Source: Rhodovastum sp963714255 (lineage in GTDB: Bacteria; Pseudomonadota; Alphaproteobacteria; Acetobacterales; Acetobacteraceae). Taken from it: a stretch of 64,000 bases of DNA. Location of the stretch: contig CAVQNU010000006.1 of NCBI GenBank assembly GCA_963714255.1, forward strand, positions 186,001 through 250,000, in the 5' to 3' direction. This document shows, one piece after another, positions 37,218 to 47,343 of the stretch. Numbering within the stretch: position 1 is the first letter of the stretch; each line of letters begins with the position of its first letter. A program made the translations under genes and the position numbers. Below the pieces are notes generated by a model. That model searched no databases. It had not been told where the DNA came from and saw nothing but the letters and a program-made list of their open reading frames with translations.

Positions 37218-38162
37218 TCAGCCGATGAGGAACCAGCAGCGGAACAGCAGCGTCTCAGGCCAGGTCTGCCGGTGCAGCCCGGGCATGCGCATCGCCGCGA
37301 CGCGGCATGCGGCGGAGCCGCGGAGCGCGTGGTCCAAGATGGCCAGATCGGCCCGGGCACGCGCGCTGATCAACTCGGGTTGGGCGAGCAGGGCGGCGAT
37401 GTGCTCGCGCAGCACTGTCATGAACACCACCGGCCCCCGCCGCAACGCGCCGAGGGCGCGGCGCGCCATCGAGGCCGGCGCGCCGACCAGGTTCTGCCCA
37501 TGCTGGCGGTACAGCACCACCGGCGCTTCGTCCTGGATCAGCCGCCCGCCGGCAGCGGTGACCAGCAAATAGGCCCACCAGTCGTGCAGCGTGCCGGTCG
37601 AGGGGCGGCTGGCGGCGACCAGAAGGGCGGCCGCGCGGTTGAGCATCACCGTGCAGCCGGTGGCGACGTTCTGCGTCAGGGATGCCGGAAAGCCGGACGG
37701 ACGCGACAGTGCCGCCGAGATGCCCAGGCGCTGCAGCCCGGCATCGACCAGGATCTGGCGGGCGCAATACAGGATGGGCTCATCGCGCGGCGCAAGCCGC
37801 AGCGCCGCCACGCCGCGTTCCAGCTTCTGCGGCAGCCAGATGTCGTCCTGATCGGCGAAGGCAACCATGTCGTGTTCGGCGAGCGTGCCGCCGACCGAGC
37901 GCAACAGGGTCAGGAAATTGCCAGTGGCGCCAAGTCGGCCCTGCGGCTCCGCCACCTGCACGCAGCGGCCCTGGCCGGCGCGCTGGCCGAACGCCTGCAG
38001 GATGGCGATGGTGCCGTCGCCGGAGCCGTCGTCGCGCCAGTACAGCACCCAGTTGTCGTGCGTCTGGCGCAGCAGGCTGTCGAGCTGCGCGCGCAGCCAG
38101 GGGGCGCCGTTGTAGGTCGCCAGCAGGATCGCAACGCGGGGTTCGGGAATGCGCGGCGCCAT
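37218..38162 (-). CDS. Glycosyltransferase family 2 (rhamnosyltransferase-like)
   Basis: 314 residues from the ATG at 38162. The GT-A start VAILLATYNGAPWLRAQLDS, RDDGSGDGTIAIL and the diagnostic FADQDDIWLPQKL are typical of WbbL/RfbF-type enzymes that often transfer rhamnose. TGCTVMLNRAAA and LHDWWAYLLVTAAGG follow, with the His-Asp-Trp-Trp common in this group. It lies 13 bp after rfbD and is the last gene of the dTDP-rhamnose operon, which supports dTDP-L-rhamnose as donor. Acts on the cytoplasmic face during surface polysaccharide assembly; no transmembrane segments. Confidence 0.9.
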   Translation of the reverse strand: MAPRIPEPRVAILLATYNGAPWLRAQLDSLLRQTHDNWVLYWRDDGSGDGTIAILQAFGQRAGQGRCVQVAEPQGRLGATGNFLTLLRSVGGTLAEHDMVAFADQDDIWLPQKLERGVAALRLAPRDEPILYCARQILVDAGLQRLGISAALSRPSGFPASLTQNVATGCTVMLNRAAALLVAASRPSTGTLHDWWAYLLVTAAGGRLIQDEAPVVLYRQHGQNLVGAPASMARRALGALRRGPVVFMTVLREHIAALLAQPELISARARADLAILDHALRGSAACRVAAMRMPGLHRQTWPETLLFRCWFLIG

Positions 38163-38175
38163 GCTGGGCCGCGGA

Positions 38176-39102
38176 TTACCGTCCCGCCATGGATGCGGGT
38201 TCGGTCTGGTTCTGCCGGAATATCGTGTCGATCACCTGCGACAGCGTGTCGCGCCACGGCCGCAGCCGAAGCCCGAACGTGTCGGCCAGGCGGGTGCAGT
38301 CCAGGCGCGAATCCGGCGGCCGGCGCACTGGGGTCGGCCAGTCGGCGGTGGCGATCGGTTCGACCAGGGGCGGTGCCATGCCGTGGCGGGATGCTTCTTC
38401 GAACACCGCGGTGGCCAGCCCGTGCCAACTGGTCCAGCCCGTGCCGGCGGCGTGGAACAGGCCGGCGTAGCGGTCGTCCCATCCCCGCGCGCGGATGCGC
38501 GCGACGATCCGCAGGATGACACCCGCCAGGTCGGGGGCGGCGGTGGGGCAGCCGATCTGGTCGGCAACCACCCGCAGCCGGTCGGTGCGCGCGCGCAGAT
38601 TCAGCATGGTCAGCACGAAATTGCGCCCGCGCGCGGCATAAACCCACGAAGTGCGCAGGATGATCGCCTGCGTGCAGGCCTCCAGCACCGCCTGCTCGCC
38701 GGCGAGCTTCGATGCGCCGTAGACGCCGATCGGGTTGGTCTTGTCGGTCTCGACGTACGGCGCGCCCTTCAGCCCGTCGAACACGTAGTCGGTGGAGATA
38801 TGGATCAGCGGAATGCCCGCCCCGGCGCAGTAGCTGGCCAGCACCGCCGGCCCGTCGCGATTGGCGCGCACTGCCGCCGCTGCGTCGGCCTCGGCGCGGT
38901 CGACCGCGGTATAGGCGGCGGCGTTCACCACCAGCGACGGCGCCGCCGCGCGCAAAGCGGGCAGAAGGGAGTCCGGCCGGTCGAAATCGAAACCCGGGCG
39001 GCCGAGCCGCAGGAGGGGCACTGCGTCCCCGGCAGCGACCAGCGCAGTTGCGACTTGGCCGCTGCCGCCGGTGACCAGCACCGGTCCCTGCGCCTTGTTC
39101 AT
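38176..39102 (-). CDS. rfbD: dTDP-4-dehydrorhamnose reductase
   Basis: 308 residues from the ATG at 39102. The nucleotide-binding VLVTGGSGQVATALVA motif, NAAAYTAVDRAEAD, HISTDYVFDGLKG, catalytic YGASK and TSWVYAARGRNFVLTML identify RmlD. It reduces dTDP-4-keto-L-rhamnose to dTDP-L-rhamnose with NADPH, the last step of the pathway encoded by this operon. It follows rfbC by 39 bp and precedes the GT2 gene. Confidence 0.95.
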   Translation of the reverse strand: MNKAQGPVLVTGGSGQVATALVAAGDAVPLLRLGRPGFDFDRPDSLLPALRAAAPSLVVNAAAYTAVDRAEADAAAAVRANRDGPAVLASYCAGAGIPLIHISTDYVFDGLKGAPYVETDKTNPIGVYGASKLAGEQAVLEACTQAIILRTSWVYAARGRNFVLTMLNLRARTDRLRVVADQIGCPTAAPDLAGVILRIVARIRARGWDDRYAGLFHAAGTGWTSWHGLATAVFEEASRHGMAPPLVEPIATADWPTPVRRPPDSRLDCTRLADTFGLRLRPWRDTLSQVIDTIFRQNQTEPASMAGR

Positions 39103-39141
39103 CCCGTCCTCATTCCTTTGCGCCTGCCTCCCGCGTCCGGG

Positions 39142-39699
39142 TCAGAAGCGGAACCAGGCGTCGCAGTCGGCCAGCCGCGGCAGGGAGGTGTCCTTGTCGG
39201 ACAGCACCGCCGCGGAGGCAGCCACCGGCCAGGGCAGCGCCAGATCGGGGTCGTCCCAGATCACCCCCCGCTCGGCGCCGCGGTCATAGCCGGCGGTGAC
39301 CTTGTAAATGACCTCGGTGTCCGGCTGCAGGGTGCAGAACCCGTGCAGGAAGCCGCCCGGCACCCAGATCTGCGACCAGTTGGCGGCGCTGAGCTCGGCG
39401 GCGACATGGCGTCCGTAGGTGGGCGAGCCATGCCGGATATCGACCGCCACGTCCCAGATCGCGCCCTTCACCACGCGCACCAGCTTGCCTTGCACGCTCG
39501 GGGCAATCTGGCAGTGCAGGCCGCGCACCACCCCGGTCTGGGCCGACAGGCTGTGGTTGTCCTGCACGAAGCTCGCGGTGATGCCGGCTTCGGCGAAGCG
39601 GCCGGCATTGTAGGTTTCCGAGAAGAAGCCGCGCGCATCGCCATAGCGCGGCGGGGTGATCAGCACGACATCGGCAATGGCGAGGCGCTCGATTTGCAC
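39142..39699 (-). CDS. rfbC: dTDP-4-dehydrorhamnose 3,5-epimerase
   Basis: 185 residues from GTG 39699. The cupin core has FVQDNHSLSAQTGVVRGLHC with the catalytic His, GKLVRVVKGAIWDVAVDIR, SQIWVPGGFLHGFCTL and VIYKVTAGYD. It epimerises C3 and C5 of dTDP-4-keto-6-deoxyglucose. It starts eight bases after the rfbA stop. All expected RmlC catalytic residues appear intact. Confidence 0.95.
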   Translation of the reverse strand: MQIERLAIADVVLITPPRYGDARGFFSETYNAGRFAEAGITASFVQDNHSLSAQTGVVRGLHCQIAPSVQGKLVRVVKGAIWDVAVDIRHGSPTYGRHVAAELSAANWSQIWVPGGFLHGFCTLQPDTEVIYKVTAGYDRGAERGVIWDDPDLALPWPVAASAAVLSDKDTSLPRLADCDAWFRF

Positions 39700-39707
39700 G
39701 GCCGGCC

Positions 39708-40586
39708 TCAGCCTGGCCCGGCATCGGCAAGTTCGGCCAGCACCCGGCCGAGTTCGGTCTTGCCGAGCGCGCGCGCGTGCCGGCGCAGCAGGTCGGCGTC
39801 GATCCAGCCCATCCGGAAGGCCACTTCCTCGGGGCAGCCGACCAGCATGCCCTGGCGGGACTGGATGGTCTGCACGAAGGTGGCGGCCTGCAGCAGCAAA
39901 TCCGGCGTGCCAGCATCCAGCCAGGCGCAGCCGCGGCCCAGGCGCTCGACGGTGAGCAGGCCTTCGTCCAGGTACATGCGGTTGAGGTCGGTGATCTCCA
40001 GCTCGCCACGGGCCGAGGGCCGCACCCGCGCGGCCAGCTCGCTGACACGCGAATCGTAGAAATACAGGCCGATCACCGCCCAGTTCGACCGCGGCACTGC
40101 CGGCTTCTCAACGATATCAAGCGCCTGCCCGGCGGCGTTCATGGTCACGACGCCGTAACGTTCTGGGTCGCGCACCTGATAGGCGAACACGCTCGCGCCG
40201 CGCGGCCGGGCGGCGGCGGATTGCAGCAGCCGGGAGAGATGGTCGCCGAAGATCAGGTTGTCGCCCAGCGCCAGCGCGCAGGCCTGGCCCTCGATCCAGT
40301 CACGGCCGATATGGAAGGCCTGGGCCAGCCCCTCCGGGCGCGGCTGCTCGGCATAGCTGAAGCGCACGCCGATCCGCGCGCCATCGCCGAGCAGCCGGCG
40401 GAACTGCGGCAGGTCGTCCGGGGTGGAGATCACCAGGATGTCGCGAATGCCGGCCAGCATCAGCACCGACAGCGGGTAATAGATCATCGGCTTGTCGTAC
40501 AGCGGCAGCAGTTGCTTGGACGCCGCCAGCGTCATCGGGTGCAGCCTGGTGCCGGAGCCGCCGGCCAGAATGATACCTTTGGTCAT
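39708..40586 (-). CDS. rfbA: Glucose-1-phosphate thymidylyltransferase
   Basis: 292 residues from MTKGIILAGGSGTRLHPMTL at 40586, chosen because it overlaps the rfbB stop (ATGA) and matches the family start. KPMIYYPLSVLMLAGIRDIL, ALGDNLIFGDHLSRLL, VVEKPAVPRSNWAVIGLYFY-type sequence (here DIVEKPAVPRSNWAVIGLYF) and ITDLNRMYL identify RmlA. It makes dTDP-glucose from dTTP and glucose-1-phosphate, the entry step of the operon's pathway, and is usually inhibited by dTDP-rhamnose. Confidence 0.95.
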   Translation of the reverse strand: MTKGIILAGGSGTRLHPMTLAASKQLLPLYDKPMIYYPLSVLMLAGIRDILVISTPDDLPQFRRLLGDGARIGVRFSYAEQPRPEGLAQAFHIGRDWIEGQACALALGDNLIFGDHLSRLLQSAAARPRGASVFAYQVRDPERYGVVTMNAAGQALDIVEKPAVPRSNWAVIGLYFYDSRVSELAARVRPSARGELEITDLNRMYLDEGLLTVERLGRGCAWLDAGTPDLLLQAATFVQTIQSRQGMLVGCPEEVAFRMGWIDADLLRRHARALGKTELGRVLAELADAGPG

Positions 40587-41650
40587 GCGGCACTCCGGGC
40601 TGTCTGGCCAAGCCGCTGGCCGGCGTAACTGCCGGCGCGGATACGCTCCCACCAGGCGCGATTGGCGAGGTACCAGTCCACCGTGCGGGCGAGGCCGCGC
40701 TCGAAATCATGGGCGGCGCGCCAGGCCAGGGCGCGCTCGCTGGCGCTGGGGTCGATTTCGTAGCGGAAATCGTGGCCGGGCCGGTCGGCAACGAAGGTAA
40801 TGAGGCGCGCCCGCGGCCCGGCCGGGTCGGGCAGGCTTGCGTCGAGCGCGGCGCAAATGCCGCGCACCACCTGCAAATTGGTGCGCGGCTGGCGGGCCGA
40901 CAGGGCATAGGTGGCGCCTGGCGCGCCGTGTTCCAGCACCCGCACCAGCGCCTCGGCATGGTCGTCGACGAAAATCCAGTCGCGCATGTTGGACCCGTCA
41001 CCATAGACCGGCAGGGGCTTGCCTTCGATGGCATTCAGCGTGACCAGCGGGATCAGCTTCTCGGGAAACTGCCAAGGTCCGTAGTTATTGGCGGTATTGC
41101 TGACCAGCGTGGGCAGCGCGTAGGTGTGGTGCCAGGCGCGCACCAGGTGATCGGAGGCGGCCTTGCTGGCGGCATAGGGGCTGCGCGGGTCGTACGGCGT
41201 GGTTTCGGTGAACGGCGGATCGCCCGGGCCGAGCGCGCCGAACACCTCGTCGGTGGAGACATGATGGAACCGGAACGCTGCCCGCCGCGAGGCCGGCAGG
41301 CCGGCCCAGTATTCGCGGGCGGCGTCGAGCAGCGTGTAGGTGCCGACCACGTTGGTCTGCACGAACGGGCCGGGACCGTCGATCGAGCGATCCACATGCG
41401 TCTCGGCGGCCAGATGCATCACCGCGTCGGGCTGCCAGGCGGCGAACAGCTGGCGCATGGCGGCGTGGTCGGCGATGTCGGCGCGGACCAGCGTGTGCCT
41501 GGGGTCGCGGGCGGCTTCCTCCAGCGCGTCCAGCGACGCCGCATAAGTCAGCTTGTCCACATTAACGACACTGTGGCCGGTGGACCGTATCAGGTGGCGA
41601 ACGACCGCGGACCCGATGAACCCGCATCCGCCAGTGAGCAGCACCTTCAT
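40583..41650 (-). CDS. rfbB: dTDP-glucose 4,6-dehydratase
   Basis: 355 residues from MKVLLTGGCGFIGSAVVRHL at 41650; an in-frame start 25 codons upstream lacks conservation. The NAD-binding motif GGCGFIGSA, AAETHVDRSIDGPGPFVQTN, STDEVFG with catalytic Thr-Asp-Glu, and YAASKAASDHLVRAWHHTY with catalytic Tyr and Lys are intact. It is the first gene of rfbBACD plus GT2, all on the minus strand with overlaps or short gaps. The promoter should lie in the divergent region before the acyltransferase gene. Confidence 0.96.
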   Translation of the reverse strand: MKVLLTGGCGFIGSAVVRHLIRSTGHSVVNVDKLTYAASLDALEEAARDPRHTLVRADIADHAAMRQLFAAWQPDAVMHLAAETHVDRSIDGPGPFVQTNVVGTYTLLDAAREYWAGLPASRRAAFRFHHVSTDEVFGALGPGDPPFTETTPYDPRSPYAASKAASDHLVRAWHHTYALPTLVSNTANNYGPWQFPEKLIPLVTLNAIEGKPLPVYGDGSNMRDWIFVDDHAEALVRVLEHGAPGATYALSARQPRTNLQVVRGICAALDASLPDPAGPRARLITFVADRPGHDFRYEIDPSASERALAWRAAHDFERGLARTVDWYLANRAWWERIRAGSYAGQRLGQTARSAA

Positions 41651-41854
41651 CCGCAACTCCGTTGCCTCCACGGCAAGAGTTAACTTGCCAGCGCCGGCGC
41701 CCTCAGGCAACCCCCGGTTGTCCATGCGGCGGCCTGCGCCCGCGGCGGGTCATGCCCGGTGAAGCCGTCGCGGAAAGGCACCGAAACGTGATAGTGCATC
41801 CGGATGACCCGCCGGCACCCGCCGGGGTGGCGAAAAGAGGGACTGCGAGGCGCC

Positions 41855-42664
41855 ATGGTTCCCGGGATGATCGAAGCGACTGAGGCGCGGCTGCGCGAAT
41901 TTATGGTCCAGCCGGTCACCGACGTGCGCGAGGATATGCTGGCCGGGGTCGAGATGACGCTGCTCACCGCCCACGAGGAAGAGGCGCGGTCGTTGGGCAT
42001 CGAGTTCGAGGGCGGGCCGGACGTGAGCGTGGTCGTTACTGACCCGGCGCGGCGAATCGGCCGGGTGCGCCTGCAGTCGGGCGGGCGGCACAACACGCTG
42101 TTCTTCGACAACCGCGCCTGGGCCGGTCATTTCGAGGCCAGCATCCGCATGGCGGCGGATGACGGCATCGTCCTGTTCAACCGGATCGGCGATGCGCAGG
42201 TGACTCTGCCCGACGTGCTGCTGCGCTCGGACCGGCAGTTCCTGTTCTGGGGCGCCGGCGCCTCGGCGGTGGGCTGCAGCCTGGAGATCGAGGGCGTCGG
42301 CCATGGCATGGTCATTGGCGATGACGCGCTGATTTCCGGCGGCGTATGGCTGCGTAACTATGATATGCACGCGATGCACGATCTGCGCACCGGCGGGCGC
42401 ATCAGCCGCCCGCCGCTCGACACCGTGATCGAGCGGCATGTCTGGCTGGGCCAGGATGCGCTGCTGCTGCACTGCGCGCGGGTGGGCATGGGCTCCATCA
42501 TCGGTGCGCGCTCGCTGGTAAAGGGGGTTGTGCCGCCGCGCGTGGTTGCCGCCGGCACGCCCGCCCGCGTGGTGCGGACTGGCGTCAGCTGGGGCCGCCA
42601 TCCTTATGGCATGAGCGGCGCGGAACGGATGTCGATCGGGCTGCCCGAGCTGCCGGAGCACTGA
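41855..42664 (+). CDS. Left-handed beta-helix (hexapeptide) acyltransferase-like protein
   Basis: 269 residues from the ATG at 41855, preferred over 41804 because GAGG lies just upstream; 41867 is a third option. The N-terminal half (about 1-125) has no recognised domain. The C-terminal half shows hexapeptide-type turns: GHGMVIGDDALISGGVWLRN, TVIERHVWLGQDALLLHCA, VGMGSIIGARSLVKGVVPP and AAGTPARVVRTGVSW. That pattern is the CoA-dependent O-acetyltransferase fold, with the possible catalytic His in MHAMHDLR. It lies divergently from rfbB at the head of the glycosyltransferase series, so acetylation of a surface glycan is inferred. Confidence 0.78.
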   Translation: MVPGMIEATEARLREFMVQPVTDVREDMLAGVEMTLLTAHEEEARSLGIEFEGGPDVSVVVTDPARRIGRVRLQSGGRHNTLFFDNRAWAGHFEASIRMAADDGIVLFNRIGDAQVTLPDVLLRSDRQFLFWGAGASAVGCSLEIEGVGHGMVIGDDALISGGVWLRNYDMHAMHDLRTGGRISRPPLDTVIERHVWLGQDALLLHCARVGMGSIIGARSLVKGVVPPRVVAAGTPARVVRTGVSWGRHPYGMSGAERMSIGLPELPEH

Positions 42665-42743
42665 GCCGGCGGCCGACAGCCGTTTGTGGTGTTGCCGCGC
42701 AACGATTTTTCGTTTAGTGATGGGCAAGGAAAGATCACCATAA

Positions 42744-43247
42744 ATGACGGCCAGAGCCGACGCGCAAGGAGATCGATCGTTGCAGAATCCTGAATATATG
42801 CCGCATGTCGACCTCCTGCTCCACGCTCTGCGCGTCAACCGCGAACGCCTGAGCAGCAAGTCCAAAATCGCGATCGACGCCAAGCTGTTGCGCGGGCTGG
42901 TGCAGGCCATCATCGCGCGGTCGCCGTTCTCGGACGCGTTCTACCTGCAGACCTATCCGGATATCGCCGAGGCCCATGCCGCCGGCACGATCCCGGACCT
43001 GCACCGCCACTTCGTCGAATCGGGGTTCTTCGAGGGCCGGTTCGGTGCGCCGCCGACTGTCGATGAGGCGTTTTACACCAGCTATTACAAAGACGTGGGT
43101 CTGGCGGTGACGCGCGGCGAAATCGCCTCGGCGACCGAACATTATCTGCGCCAGGGGGCGGCCGAGGGCCGTATTCCGAACCGGGATGTCAAGCCTGAAG
43201 TGGATTACTGGATCTCGGTGCTGCGCGACGATACGCGCGCGGCGTGA
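42744..43247 (+). CDS. Small protein built from the glycosyltransferase-associated YPDIAxA repeat
   Basis: 167 residues, no signal peptide. After an N-terminal helical part it carries two copies of a roughly 45-residue module. They read FSDAFYLQTYPDIAEAHAAG then HFVESGFFEGR, and VDEAFYTSYYKDVGLAVTRG then HYLRQGAAEGR. The same module (D-x-x-[FW]Y-x-x-x-[YN]PD[IV]…HF…G..EGR) forms the N termini of the two giant glycosyltransferases in this window. Here it stands alone without a catalytic domain. It may be an adaptor, or the relic of a split enzyme. It lies just upstream of the GT2/WbsX gene, on the same strand. Function unknown. Confidence 0.75.
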   Translation: MTARADAQGDRSLQNPEYMPHVDLLLHALRVNRERLSSKSKIAIDAKLLRGLVQAIIARSPFSDAFYLQTYPDIAEAHAAGTIPDLHRHFVESGFFEGRFGAPPTVDEAFYTSYYKDVGLAVTRGEIASATEHYLRQGAAEGRIPNRDVKPEVDYWISVLRDDTRAA

Positions 43248-43357
43248 GCCGGTCGCGCCGGGACCAGACCGGACCAGACCAGACCGAATCGGGCGGGGGC
43301 CGGGCGTTTCCGCTGCCCGCCCTGCGGCAAGGCGCCTGACGGAGCGTGCAGGGACCC

Positions 43358-46121
43358 ATGACGACGCCGGTGATTGAGCTCAAGCACGCCCACCGGTCGC
43401 TTTGCTCGGGTTTCGTCGGCGAGGACCTGTTCCGCCGCGCCTTCGGCGGCAGCCGGGCCGACATATCGATGGTGGCGCGCTACCTGAAGCTGCCGGTGGC
43501 GCGCCGCCCGAAGCTGTCCTGGTATTTTGACGCCGATTTCTATCTGGCGGCCAATCCCGATATCGCCGCGGCGGGGCTCGACCCGTTGCTGCATTTCATC
43601 GACACCGGCATCGCCGAGTTGCGCTCGCCGCATCCGCTGGTCGACCTGCGCTACATCGTCGCCGAAGACGCGCAGGTGCTGGGGGCAACGCCGCAGCTTG
43701 AGACTTTGGTCGATTTGCTGGAATACGATCTGGCCAGCCCGAGCCCGTATTTCGATCCGCAGCACTACATGGACCAGTTGGCCGGCAAGGCGCCGGGCAA
43801 CGCATTGCTGCGTCACTTTCTGCAGCACGGGCTGCGGACCGGCTGCACGCCGAACCCGCTGACCGATCCTGCCTGGTATGCCGCGCGCTACGACGACGTG
43901 CCGAACGAGCCGGTACTGGGCGCTGCGTCATTTCATCACCCAGGGCGATATCGAGGGGCGCGCGGCAGGACCCGCCTTCGACGGGGCGCTGTACCGGGCG
44001 CGCTACACCGATGTCGCCGATTCGGGCATCCCGCCGCTGCGGCATTTTCTTGTCCACGGGCGGCGCGAAGGTCGTCAGGGCGCCGCCGAGCGCCGCATCG
44101 CCGCCGCCGGACCCGGCGTGGCGGTGGCGGTCGGGCAGCCACGTCCGGTCGCGCCGGAGGAAATGCAGCGCGATTTCGCCAGTATGCGTGCGGTTGTCGA
44201 GGCCGGGCGGCAGCAACGCAAGGACGCGGTGCAGGTGACGCCACCGGCGTTGGCTGCCTCCGCCGCGCCGGCACGCGACCTCGCCGGGCTGCAATTCGCG
44301 TCCGCGCGAGCGCCGCGCCTGTCCATCCTCGTGCCGGTGTTCAACGAACTGACGGTGACGGTGGAGTGCCTGCTGTCGATCCAGGCGGCCGCGCCGGCGC
44401 GCGCCTTCGAGGTGGTGGTGGCCGATGACTGCTCCACCGACCCCGACATGGCGCTGCTCGGCCGGGTGGCGAATCTCGTCTATGTGCGCCAGCCAGCCAA
44501 TGTCGGCTTCCTGGCCAATTGCAACGCGGCGTTCCGGCACTGCCGGGGCGATTATGTGTTGCTGCTCAACAACGATGCGCAGGTGCTGCCGGGCGCCATC
44601 GACCGGCTGGCCGCGGTGCTGGATGCCGATCCGGCGGTGGCCGCCACCGGGCCGAAAATCATCTACCCCGGCGGCCGGCTGCAGGAGGCCGGGTGCTTCG
44701 TGCGGCCGAACGGCGAGAGCGGCATGGTCGGGCTGTTCGCCGACCCCGATGAAGGCGGCTACTGTTACGACCGCGACGTGACCTATTGCTCCGGCGCGGC
44801 GCTGATGGTCCGCCGTGCCCTGGTGGGCGAGACCCTGTTCGATGAGGCGTATCGCCCGGCTTATTGCGAAGACGCCGATCTGTGCCTGCGCCTGATCGCC
44901 GCCGGCCACCGGGTGCGCTATGTCAGCGGCGCCGTGGTGGTGCATCACCTGAGCGTGTCGACCAATCGCGGCTCGGTCACCCGCAAGCTGCGCACCATCG
45001 GCCGCAACCAGCAGCGCCTGAGCGAGCGCTGGGGCGCGCAGCTGCGCCGGATGGATGCCGTCCGGGTGTTGGCGTTCTACTTGCCGCAATTCCACCCGAC
45101 CCCGGAGAACGACCTGTGGTGGGGGGCCGGATTCACCGAGTGGACCAATGTGGTGAAGGCCCGGCCCAGCTACGCCGGGCACGACCAGCCGCATCTGCCC
45201 ACCGATCTGGGGTTCTACGACCTGCGCACGCCGGACACGCTGCGCCACCAGGCGCTGCTGGCCCGCCGCTACGGCATCGAGGGGTTCTGCGTCTATTACT
45301 ACAATTTCGGCAGCAGACGGGTGCTGTCGCAGCCGATCGAAACGGTGCGCGCCCACCCGGACATCCCGTTCCGCTGGTGCCTGTGCTGGGCGAACGAGAA
45401 CTGGACCAAACACTGGGACGGCGGCGAGCGCGAAATCCTGCTGGAACAGAGCTACGAGAAGGCGACGCTGGACGCGGTGATTGCCGACGTGGTGGCCCAG
45501 GCGGCCGACCCGCGCTATATCCGGGTGAACGATTGCCCGCTGTTCCTGGTCTATCGCCCGCTGCTGTTGCCCGATCCGCCGGGCTTCGCCGCGCAGTGCC
45601 GGGCCGCGTTCGCGGCTGCCGGGTTTGCCGGGGTGCATCTGGTCTATGTCGAAGGCATGGAGGCGGTCGACCGCTCGGTGCGCCCGGCCGATCTCGGATT
45701 TGACGCCAGCGTCGAATTTCCGCCGCACGGGCGGGCGGTGCCCGCCACCACCGCCGTGGACATCATCAAGGACGGCTGGAGCGGCTGCCGCTACGACTAT
45801 CCCGGCACGGTGAGGGCGTTCGTGACGCGCGAGACGGTGCCGTATGTCCGCTACCCGGCGGTGTTCCCGAGTTGGGACAACACGCCGCGTCAGCCGTTGC
45901 GCGGCACCAGCTTCGACGCCATCTCGCCGGAGGCCTTCCGCGTCTATGCCGAGGAAAAGATCGAGGAAATCCGCCAGTTCCTGATGGGCGACCAGCGGCT
46001 GCTGTTCGTCAATGCCTGGAACGAATGGGCCGAGGGCGCGCATCTGGAGCCGGACACGCTGCACGGGCATCGCTGGCTGGAGGCGTTGCGCGACGCCATG
46101 TCGGCGAAGGCCTGGGCATGA
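43358..46121 (+). CDS. Multidomain glycosyltransferase: repeat region, GT2, WbsX/GH99-like; apparent +1 frameshift
   Basis: The ATG at 43358 opens a frame with three copies of the YPDIAxA module (WYFDADFYLAANPDIAAAGL, YFDPQHYMDQ, DPAWYAARYDDV). At GGG 43918-43920 one G too many shifts the frame; removing it gives continuous ...EPVLALRHFITQGD. The total of 2764 nt is one more than a multiple of three. The second frame holds another repeat, then a GT2 domain (LSILVPVFNELTVTVECLL, ADDCSTD, LLLNNDAQVLPGAI, CEDADLCLRL). A WbsX domain of the GH99-like fold follows (LAFYLPQFHPTPENDLWWGA, CWANENWTKHWDGG, FVNAWNEWAEGAHLEP). Likely cytoplasmic, adding sugars to a surface polymer. A coupled GT4 gene follows (ATGA). 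Confidence 0.88.
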
Positions 46122-47335
46122 GCCGGCGTGACATCAGGCCGGCGCGCGATACCGCGGTGGCACCCGGCCCGGCCGCCGGGGCGCCTGTCCCTGCGGCACC
46201 GCCGGCGCTCGACGACATCCCGCTGACCATCATCGGCCATCCCTACGCGCCGATCGGCATGGGCGAGCAGCTGCGCAGCCACGTGCAGGCCTGCACGGCG
46301 TTGCGGCTGCACCATCGCGTGTTCGACATCTTCCGCTACGCCCAGCGCACCGATGCGGTGCATTTCGATGTGATCGGCGAGCGCGAGCGGCGCGACCTGC
46401 CGGGCGGCATCCGCATGTTCCACATCAACGGCGACGAGGTGGAGCGGGTCATCGAATCCTTCGAGGCGCGCGGCGGCGACTTCGCGGCGGGCTACAATAT
46501 CGTCGTGCCGGCGTGGGAACTGCCGGCCTATCCCGCCCCCTGGGCCGCCGGTCTTCGCCGCTTCGATGAAGTCTGGTCGCTGTCGCGCTTCATCCAGGCG
46601 AGCCTGGCAACCGCCGGGGTCGACAGCCACCTGATCGGCCAGGCGGTGGAGCTGGAGGGCGGGGCGTTGTTGCCCCGGCGCTATTTCGGCATTCGCGAAT
46701 CGGCGTTCGTGCTGCTCAACTTCTTCGACCTGTCATCCTATTCGAGCCGCAAGAACCCCGCCGCGGTGCTGGCCCTGCTGGAACACATCCGCCGCGACGA
46801 CAGGTTCCGCGACGTGCAGCTCGTGCTGAAGGTGAAGAATGGCGAGCGCGGCGCGGAGGAATGGGCGGCGACCCTCGCCGATGACCCGCAGGTGAAGGTG
46901 ATCGCCGCCCCGCTGGACACGCTCGGCGTGCGCAGCCTTATGGCGTCCTGCGACTGTTTCGTGTCGCTGCATCGCGCCGAAGGGTTCGGGCGCGGACTGG
47001 GTGAGGCGATGGCGCTGGGCCGGCTGGCCCTGGGCACGGGCTGGTCGGGCAATGTGGATTTCATGACCGATACCAACGCGTTGCTGGTTCGCCACACGGT
47101 GGTGCCGCTGCAGCCGGACGAATACCCGCACTGGCAGGGCCAGTCCTGGGCGGAGCCGGATGTCGCGCATGCCTGGTCGCTGCTGCGCCCGGTGCTGGAC
47201 GATCCCGACCGCGGCCTTGCCATCGCCCGACGGGGACAGACGGACGTGCTGCGAACGCACGGATGCCGGGCGGTGGGGCTGCGGATTCTCGATCGTTTGG
47301 AGCGGATCGCGGCTGCTGGTGCGTACAGGGGTTAA
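46118..47335 (+). CDS. Glycosyltransferase family 4-like protein
   Basis: 405 residues; the ATG overlaps the stop of the preceding gene. After a Pro/Ala-rich N terminus the N-lobe begins PLTIIGHPYAPIGMGEQLRS. GDEVERVIESF and VVPAWELPAYPAPWAAGLRR, VWSLSRFIQASLATAG follow. The C-lobe has LLNFFDLSSYSSRKNPAAVL, VKVIAAPLD, CDCFVSLHRAEGFGRGLGEA (donor-nucleotide region with EGFGRGLGEAMALG) and GWSGNVDFMTDTNALLV. This is a GT-B retaining transferase. It probably works with the upstream enzyme on the same polysaccharide. Palindromic element F follows the gene. Confidence 0.88.
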   Translation: MSRRDIRPARDTAVAPGPAAGAPVPAAPPALDDIPLTIIGHPYAPIGMGEQLRSHVQACTALRLHHRVFDIFRYAQRTDAVHFDVIGERERRDLPGGIRMFHINGDEVERVIESFEARGGDFAAGYNIVVPAWELPAYPAPWAAGLRRFDEVWSLSRFIQASLATAGVDSHLIGQAVELEGGALLPRRYFGIRESAFVLLNFFDLSSYSSRKNPAAVLALLEHIRRDDRFRDVQLVLKVKNGERGAEEWAATLADDPQVKVIAAPLDTLGVRSLMASCDCFVSLHRAEGFGRGLGEAMALGRLALGTGWSGNVDFMTDTNALLVRHTVVPLQPDEYPHWQGQSWAEPDVAHAWSLLRPVLDDPDRGLAIARRGQTDVLRTHGCRAVGLRILDRLERIAAAGAYRG

Positions 47336-47343
47336 GAAAAGCG